NCBI RefSeq assembly: GCF_041956535.1
Contig: NW_027192209.1
Coordinates: forward strand, 562,952-626,951
DNA from: Calcarisporiella thermophila CBS 279.70
Taxonomy: Eukaryota; Calcarisporiellomycota
Length of the DNA: 64,000 bases
Direction: 5' to 3'
The position numbers and the translations under genes were made by a program. Numbering within the stretch: the first letter of the stretch is position 1; every line of letters begins with the position of its first letter. Shown piece by piece: positions 57,258-64,000 of the stretch. The notes beneath the pieces were generated by a model. That model was not told where the DNA came from and searched no databases. It was given only the letters and a program-made list of their open reading frames with translations.

Positions 57258-58185
57258 TAAATTTTTTCGAAGAAACGTTAATTCTGTCAATAGTATAAAA
57301 AAAGTATAGTAATAGTTTATTTAGTTCTATTCCGATATTTATGTTTTATTTATATGAAATACGTTGATAGACTCCGGTAAAAAGTGTATATTAGGCAAAT
57401 GTGGTTTCGGAAAATTATAATTTCAAAAACTACGGCTCTCGTTATTCGAAAAATAATCACTAATTTAATTCCGAAGGCTATTTAATGTCGTCATTGCATA
57501 TCAAAAATTTACCATTTCTAATATTCAAATAGTCCACAAACTTTGTTAACAAATACACGTTTCACGATGTTGAGGCCGATAACACGCGTCGAAATCTCCC
57601 CTCCCTCCCAGGAACCTAAGTGCTTTTCAGGCAAATCACAGTTTAGAGGTAAGGAACCTATTGTTCGATATATCTGGGTAGATAAACCAAATAAAGCACA
57701 CTAAAACCTACCTAATAATAAATCCAAGCATCCAAGCTCTAGCTTATGGGGAAAAAGGGGTTTAGTTCCTCATTGACGAGGATAGGCTACCAGATGACCC
57801 GATCAAATTAAATTGCTAAGAGAGCGCTCACGTCCGAGAAGAAAATGAGCGCCCAGTAGGGAAACTGAGTAGCAGGAAGTCTTCCTAAAGAAAGCACACG
57901 AGATTCACTACGCACGCGAAACATTATTCCAAAAAAAAAGACTCGGAGAAGGCGGGTGGAACGAATCAGCTCTCCCATTTCGATTGGTAGGAAGAAGTAA
58001 GAGCTCTCCGACAGATCAGGTATTACATAGGGGGATGACTGCTAAGGTTCAAAAACGAGTGGCGCGATATATATATTCCCCAAGGTGAATACGAGATAAT
58101 ATAAAGCGATTATTAGATAGAATTCATGCTTCTCTGAGACAATTTCGCATATGTATCCCAAGACAAATACCTATGGATCCCGAAG
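57258..58185. other. Intergenic region
   Basis: AT-rich. A plus-strand ATG at 57568 opens 28 codons ending at a possible GTAAGG donor, but no acceptable second exon was found, so it is not called a gene. Confidence 0.4.
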
Positions 58186-58640
58186 AGCATTGACCGAAGA
58201 GATAAGCTTTTTAATAGAAAAAGGAGTGATAGAACGATTTAAATTACATCAGATTTTCCCGGTGTTGTATAAAACCACTTTGTAATTCCAAAACGGTCTG
58301 AGCAGTTGAAACCAGTCGTAGACCTTCGACAGTTAGATCTATCGGCGAAAAGTTCTATATGAAGATCCTTCAGTCGACTATATTGATTCAGAGAATCGCC
58401 CCATTCAGCCATCCAAGGGAAATATTTTGAATAGCTAGAGTGGCGGGCAGAAAAACTCAAAAAGCAGAGCAGGAATTCGTTTCTTTCTCTGGCACCATCT
58501 GAGACCACTACAATTGATGTGTCGGACAGTGGATGGGGCGCAATATTCGTATCACTTATCATAGGAGGTCCGTGATCAGAAACAGAGAGCCAATATCACA
58601 TCAACTGCAAGGAGCTCAAGGCAATATAGCTGTGTTTACG
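58186..58640 (+). pseudogene. Second DIRS-like relic (RT and RNase H)
   Basis: Degenerate plus-strand sequence. It encodes EEISFLIEKGVIERF, then (another frame, 58278-58345) FVIPKRSEQLKPVVDLRQL, a reverse-transcriptase start block. Further on come IDVSDSGWGAIFVSLI (58511-58559), the RNase H block of DIRS/Ngaro elements, and YHINCKELKAI (58593-58626). Several stops and frame changes separate these. No terminal repeats were found, and no close match to the element at 50-53 kb was noticed. Confidence 0.7.
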
Positions 58641-60536
58641 CCCCTTTCCAGCCCTCAAAAACACTACTCTCTTGATTCGGACCGAAAAAAATACAGCACT
58701 TCCAAAAATACATGAACAAGGTCATGGGGAAGAGGCCTCCCCATGCAACCTCATTTTGACGTGTTTTTAGTTTGGTTTTCTTAGATCGATAAGCCCTAAA
58801 GGTTCCTGGGAGGAAGTTCTACGCATATTATTCACGGGTGGAAACTTAGGAGTATTGCATTCTGCAACTCCTTTTCTGAATCTCTCTGACTCCCTTTGCA
58901 ATATTTCAAGGGGGGAATCCATTTAAACGGAAGTAACCAGCTCAGAACGGCCAAGGAGACATCTTCGAGAGACCCTATTTATAGCTGAAATCAAATTCTA
59001 ATTAACGTATTTTTCTATAATATAGAAAAATAAATATTATTTATTTTTATTTCTTTGTGTCAGCTCATTTTATCTAATAAATTGGCCACGTTATCATGGA
59101 ACTTGGATTTTGTCGGCAATCCACGGTCTATACTTATTTAAACCTAGCGTACTTAACGGCTTACGGGAAATGAACAATACTTTATCTTGAAAGCGTTCTT
59201 CTAGCTTGTTAAACATCCATTCAACGAAAGCATTTATTTTTTCAACTTTATATTTTATTTTCTTTGAGCCAGTTCTTTATATTCAATAAATCGGTCTCTC
59301 CTTCATGGTGAAGTGTGGACTGACAAAGTCCACAGTCAATTTGGATTATTGTCGACGTGTTGTAAATGAATTGACCAGCACAATAGCTTCTGCTTTGGTC
59401 ACGGCAACCCAACAAAGAGTAATGTGGTCGGTAATAAATTGAAGCTTAACACTATAAAGATAAAACTAAAGTATGATTAAAGATTTTACTACGAATAAAC
59501 ACATTAAATAAGAGAAATAATAAATCCTCCAATGCGACATTGGTTTTTCAGAAAGAATAGCTAAGCACTTGAAAAAGATACACATGGACCTAAGAATAAA
59601 GCATTTAGAAACAAAAATTGGCGCATTCTGCGTTCAATGTGTTTTGAGTGAAATCGGATTGTGTCGGAGAGTTGATCAGAAACGGTATCGGTACAATCGG
59701 TTGATTTCTACCCTAGTTATAACTCTATAATACCCTTGAGGAAAACCAATTAGGACACTGGAAACTACATGAAAGAAAAATTTAACCAAAATTTGGTTGA
59801 AACTAAAAAGATTGAAGTAATAATCTCTAAGTCAGCCAGTAAATATTAAATTTAAGTTATGAAAACATGAGTTCTAATTGCGATCACGTATTTAATATTT
59901 GACAATGAAACGAAAGAATTCGCATTTATTCCTATTAATAGTTGTTTACATAGACTGGTTAATAAAATAGACTCTAGACGCATTGCCGCTTTTTTTTTTC
60001 TAATGAGTTTATGTCTAGCTATGATCCAATTATAAATAATTGTTGCTGATCACTCGCGCTGATTTTTGATTATCTTTCAAATATTCCCATAAGACAGTAT
60101 GAATTATTATGAGTTAATTTGTTCTGGTGAAATAAACTCTATGGCAATGTTACTAAAATTAAGTAATCAATTGATATCTACCATGTATAACTAATATAAA
60201 TTATACATATTAAACCACAATAAAATTATTGTATAAAGCATTAAATTAATATACGCGGGTTCTTTAAAATTATTGTAGAGCAATGTTTATTTCTTCACAA
60301 AAGCAGCCAGGGTTAACTTAGGCGTATATATAAGTCAGCTTAGGCACAAATAAAATGAATACAAGTGAAAAATATGTGGCAAAACTGGAAAGCTCGGTAA
60401 CAAGGGTAAAAGAAAATAATAAGATGCGAAAGAAGAATGGCGCATGAGAGAAGAGTGAAATTGTATTACTATAAAAACATTATAAATAACCCCAATTGTA
60501 GTGGACGAGAGCACTATCTGTTACCAAAACAACATT
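58641..60536. other. Intergenic region, strongly AT-rich (1.9 kb)
   Basis: No supported gene. Minus-strand 59.1-59.45 kb has a few peptide fragments vaguely like a retroelement integrase, but too broken to assign. The right end holds the promoter of the repeat-precursor gene. Confidence 0.4.
60470..60488 (+). promoter_or_regulatory. Candidate TATA elements of the repeat-precursor gene
   Basis: Two close motifs, TATAAAAA (near 60470) and TATAAATA (60481-60488), lie 50-67 nt upstream of the ATG at 60537. Confidence 0.5.
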
Positions 60537-62232
60537 ATGAAGGGAATTAAAAGCGCCTTTATCTTTCTTCTTATTTCCGCTCTATGTCTTAGTCAGACGA
60601 GTGCATTACCTGCACCAAAATATGAGGAGCCTGCCAAAAGAGACATCAAGGGCATGTTGCAAAACTTTAGACAGTTCCAGGAGATGCTATCGAATGCTAT
60701 GACATTAGGCAACATGTTTATGGAGCAGGCCATTAAAGAAGAAAAAGCAGGACAAGCTCAAGGTGCGCCAGTCCAGAGTCAGGGAACGAAGCCGCCAGCT
60801 AAAAGAGACATCAAGGGCATGTTGCAAAACTTCAGGCAATTTCAAGAGTTTTTATCGAATGCTATGACGTTAGGCAATATGATGATGAGTGAGGCCATCA
60901 AAGAAGAAAAAGAAAAACAAGCGTCAGGTGCGCCAGTCCAGAGCCAGGGAAAGAAGCCGCCAGCTAAAAGAGACATCAAGGNNNNNNNNNNNNNNNNNNN
61001 NNNNNNNNNNNNNNNNNNNNNNNNNNNNNNNNNNNNNNNNNNNNNNNNNNNNNNNNNNNNNNNNNNNNNNNNNNNNNNNNNNNNNNNNNNNNNNNNNNNN
61101 NNNNNNNNNNNNNNNNNNNNNNNNNNNNNNNNNNNNNNNNNNNNNNNNNNNNNNNNNNNNNNNNNNNNNNNNNNNNNNNNNNNNNNNNNNNNNNNNNNNN
61201 NNNNNNNNNNNNNNNNNNNNNNNNNNNNNNNNNNNNNNNNNNNNNNNNNNNNNNNNNNNNNNNNNNNNNNNNNNNNNNNNNNNNNNNNNNNNNNNNNNNN
61301 NNNNNNNNNNNNNNNNNNNNNNNNNNNNNNNNNNNNNNNNNNNNNNNNNNNNNNNNNNNNNNNNNNNNNNNNNNNNNNNNNNNNNNNNNNNNNNNNNNNN
61401 NNNNNNNNNNNNNNNNNNNNNNNNNNNNNNNNNNNNNNNNNNNNNNNNNNNNNNNNNNNNNNNNNNNNNNNNNNNNNNNNNNNNNNNNNNNNNNNNNNNN
61501 NNNNNNNNNNNNNNNNNNNNNNNNNNNNNNNNNNNNNNNNNNNNNNNNNNNNNNNNNNNNNNNNNNNNNNNNNNNNNNNNNNNNNNNNNNNNNNNNNNNN
61601 NNNNNNNNNNNNNNNNNNNNNNNNNNNNNNNNNNNNNNNNNNNNNNNNNNNNNNNNNNNNNNNNNNNNNNNNNNNNNNNNNNNNNNNNNNNNNNNNNNNN
61701 NNNNNNNNNNNNNNNNNNNNNNNNNNNNNNNNNNNNNNNNNNNNNNNNNNNNNNNNNNNNNNNNNNNNNNNNNNNNNNNNNNNNNNNNNNNNNNNNNNNN
61801 NNNNNNNNNNNNNNNNNNNNNNNNNNNNNNNNNTAAAGAGAAAAAGCAGGACAAGCTCAAGGTGCGCCAGTCCAGAGTCAGGGAACGAAGCCGCCAGCTA
61901 AAAGAGACATCAAGGGCATGTTGCAAAACTTTAGACAGTTCCAGGAGATGCTATCGAATGCTATGACATTAGGCAATATGATGATGAGCGAGGCCATCAA
62001 AGAAGAAAAAGCAGGACAAGCCCAAGGTGCGCCAGTCCAGAGTCAGGGAAAGAAGCCGCCAGCTAAAAGAGACACCAAGGCCATGTTGCAAAACTTTAGG
62101 CAATTCCAGGAGATGCTATCGAATGCTATGACGTTAGGCAACATGTTTATGGAGCAGGCCATCAAAGAAGAAAAAGCAGGACAAGCTCAAGGTGCACCTG
62201 TCCAAGGACAGAGCGCGAAACCACCTGCTTGA
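60537..62232 (+). CDS. Secreted tandem-repeat precursor with Lys-Arg sites (KEX2-processed repeat protein candidate)
   Basis: A signal peptide (KSAFIFLLISALCLSQTSA, residues 4-22) and a short leader LPAPKYEEPAKR are followed by tandem 55-residue units. Each unit is DIKGMLQNFRQFQEMLSNAM, then TLGNMFMEQAIKEEK, then a Gln/Gly/Pro-rich linker ending KPPAKR. Unit starts (Asp codon) are at 60642, 60807, 60972, 61906 and 62071, exactly 165 nt apart where contiguous. Two variants are seen: NMFMEQ (first and last units) and NMMMSE (second and penultimate). The ORF stops right after the final KPPA, so the gene ends at a unit boundary. Lys-Arg is the Kex2 endoprotease site; cleavage would free peptides of about 53 residues with a Met/Leu/Phe-rich amphipathic helix. 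The assembly gap hides the middle. The upstream in-frame GTG at 60501 was rejected as start. No known peptide family was recognised. Confidence 0.82.
60642..62229. repeat. 165-bp tandem repeats in the precursor gene
   Basis: Units are highly similar at nucleotide level (GGCATGTTGCAAAACTTTAG and GAGATGCTATCGAATGC recur), which explains why assembly failed here. At least four units are fully or largely readable, plus fragments at each side of the gap. Confidence 0.93.
60982..61833. other. Assembly gap (852 N) inside the repeat array
   Basis: The distance between unit starts flanking the gap (60972 to 61906, 934 nt) is not a multiple of 165, so the gap length is an estimate. The first bases after it read TAAAGAGAAAAAGCAGG, one base shorter than the same place in other units (TAAAGAAGAAAAAGCAGG), which shifts the frame at the gap edge; this is probably an assembly artefact. 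Confidence 0.95.
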
Positions 62233-64000
62233 TTGAACGAAATAATGTGAATATGTCAAGCGAATCTCTAATGAAAGAAAATGTTTCAGCAATATAACAA
62301 TTATATATTGTATAAAGGTTTTATATTGTAAATTCTAGCAATTTATATACAATAGTTTTTTTTTTTTAAAAAAAAAATCTAATTGATTTTAGATGGAATT
62401 TGGCAGTGGTCCTAAAAAAAGTCACTACATAAAGTGTTCCTTTTTTTTTAACAAAGGACCTTTATTGAAAAGTATTCTATCCTGTTAAAAAGGTAGAGTA
62501 GCTTCTACGTCAAATCACCCAGGCAATGCTCCTGGTCTACCTTGCAGAATCTGGAAGCTAGAAGGAAAAACTAAGAAAGAGATAAAGAAAAAGATATAAG
62601 TGTAAGTGGAAGAGAGAAAAGGTGATGAGGAAAGAGCTAGGAAAGTATGGAAACAGAAATTAGCTTAATAAAGAAGGGGAAAGGAAAAAAATGTGAGAGA
62701 TAGAAATAAAAAGTTGTGTGCAACGGTATTAAGATAGGTTGCTTATGTACATGAAATAGTGAAGAGAAGGGAAAGATTGAAAAGGTAAGGGAAAGATTGA
62801 AAAGGTAAAGGAAAGAAGATAAAAAAAAGGAAAGATATGGAAAACGATAGAGGGAGTGGTATTAATATACAGCGGTGAAGGGTTGTGTGCAGTTCTCAGG
62901 CCGGATTTGGGACTGGGATTTTGTTGGATCTTATTAAGAGTATATTAATAAAAGGAAAGAAGATAGATAGAAGGGATAACACAAAAATAACACACACTAC
63001 AGAGAATTCAAAAGAGAGAAAGCACATCCTATATATATGATAGAATGGGAGATGATGACTAATAATGATGATAAGATACTTGCTTATACATATTTGTATA
63101 AGTATGAAATAACCATCGTAACCCAACAACTATTCAGACTTAGATCATGCCTGGTCGTTCTCCAACAGATTTGATCTTCAGAGGTGTCCTGGGTGAAAAT
63201 CACAGAATCATACATAAAGTATTCCTAACCAACCTAACACTTTTGCAAACTCGTTTTATAGCAAACATTGACCTCTTTTAATATAATATTAATTTATCTT
63301 ATATAAGGTTTGTTTTCTTTTATATAATTCTTGTTTATGCGCTATTTCAATATTACATTTGCATCTGTATGTTTATTCTTTCGAGTATTCCGCTTGATAA
63401 TTTTCAATTTCTGTTTTGTTGTTCCTCAACTTTCCCATTTTTTAGTATGGATATTATTATCTACCTGCTGAACCGTTACATTTCCGTTCATAGAGCAGAG
63501 TATGGAATCCGCTTAAGGACTGGGATTCAACATAAGAGGCTATCTGGTGAAGAATTTACTATATTGAAATTCTATTCATAGCTTACATATATTTTTCAGG
63601 ATTGCCATGTGTTTAGTGATTTTTTATATCATAGATTCACAGCACAATATATGTGAAGCCATTGTATTATCTTTTCCAATTTTTTTTTTCTATATTTTTC
63701 ATTTCAAAGCAAAAACACAAAGTTTATCAGGGTAATTATTTTATAGTTCAGTTAGGATATTTGATTAAACAAAATAAAAAGGCAATTGTTACATATCTGC
63801 TTGAGTAAAGGAGATAATTTTTTAATCTACTGTATTTATATGACTATCCTTAACAAAAACATTATATTTTTCAACTAAATTTAAAGATCTAAAAATCTGC
63901 AATAGTGCAATTCATTGTTTCCACGCAGGCAAACACCGAATTATAAGACAGCGTATAGGTTCTGAAACGTAGTCTGAAAAATGTAGCATGAGATGTAGAT
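62233..64000. other. AT-rich right end
   Basis: 3' flank of the precursor gene, then a purine-rich tract (62560-62880) with a tandem GGGAAAGATTGAAAAGGTAA (62769-62808). Short ORFs (62896-63129, 63369-63581) have no recognisable domain. Nothing else is supported. Confidence 0.45.

Noticed and set aside
57568-57652. Possible first exon on the plus strand (MLRPITRVEISPPSQEPK) divergent from the thioesterase
   Set aside because: A plausible donor follows, but every acceptor tried led to an early stop; without a second exon it cannot be called a gene.
59100-59450. Minus-strand fragments loosely like a retroelement integrase (ITDHITLCWVAVTKAEA)
   Set aside because: Only one short resemblance, many stops, no His/Cys or DDE pattern. 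A translated search would be needed; a hit to Ty3-type integrases would support it.
1-64000. CRISPR arrays, bacterial operons, rRNA genes
   Set aside because: None seen. The window is eukaryotic, with introns and TATA-type promoters, and no regularly spaced direct-repeat arrays outside coding tandem repeats.

Overview
The window is eukaryotic and fungal. Protein-coding genes are split by short GT-AG introns, mostly 57 to 140 nt, and many products are fungal hallmarks: Sla2, a Pho80-type cyclin, a Whi5/Nrm1 repressor, a GT15 mannosyltransferase, the vacuolar protease Pff1 and a Reg1-like protein. The species cannot be fixed from sequence alone. A DIRS-type retrotransposon and a secreted bacterial-type sphingomyelinase C would fit an early-diverging (non-Dikarya) fungus, but that is inference.

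Region 1 (1-26.9 kb) is gene-rich and relatively GC-rich. In order: the 5' end of a cytochrome P450 (-), SLA2 (+), a Pho80-like cyclin (-), a Whi5/Nrm1-like G1/S repressor (+), secreted sphingomyelinase C (+), an FGGY carbohydrate kinase (-), a secreted LAP1-type M28 aminopeptidase (+), V-ATPase subunit B (-) divergent from NEDD8/RUB1 (+), a Reg1-like PP1 regulatory subunit (+), an alpha/beta hydrolase (+) and an ML-domain lipid-binding secreted protein (-). Reading frames were rebuilt across introns by checking phase at every junction.

Region 2 (26.9-49.9 kb) is looser. It holds PFF1 (+), a GT15 mannosyltransferase (+), an aldo-keto reductase broken by one in-frame TAG, a DMT-family transporter (+), an SHPRH-type SNF2/RING helicase (+) and an 11-exon P450 (-). 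A dispersed unclassified repeat occurs at 28.8 and 34.6 kb; the second copy sits between two copies of the PFF1 3' end.

Region 3 (49.9-64 kb) is AT-rich and transposon-rich. A decayed DIRS-like tyrosine-recombinase retrotransposon (49961-53232) lies between 317-bp direct copies of the P450 promoter and first exon. Next come a secreted Ser/Gln-rich protein with four 23-residue repeats, a TesB-type acyl-CoA thioesterase and a second DIRS relic. Last is a secreted precursor made of 55-residue repeats separated by Lys-Arg, interrupted by an assembly gap. This precursor looks like a KEX2-processed repeat protein releasing many copies of a roughly 53-residue helical peptide, and is the best candidate here for an undescribed system.

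The genes do not form one pathway. Recurrent themes are secretion and the vacuole (aminopeptidase, sphingomyelinase, ML protein, PFF1, GT15, V-ATPase, two repeat proteins) and cell-cycle or nutrient control (cyclin, Whi5/Nrm1, Reg1-like).
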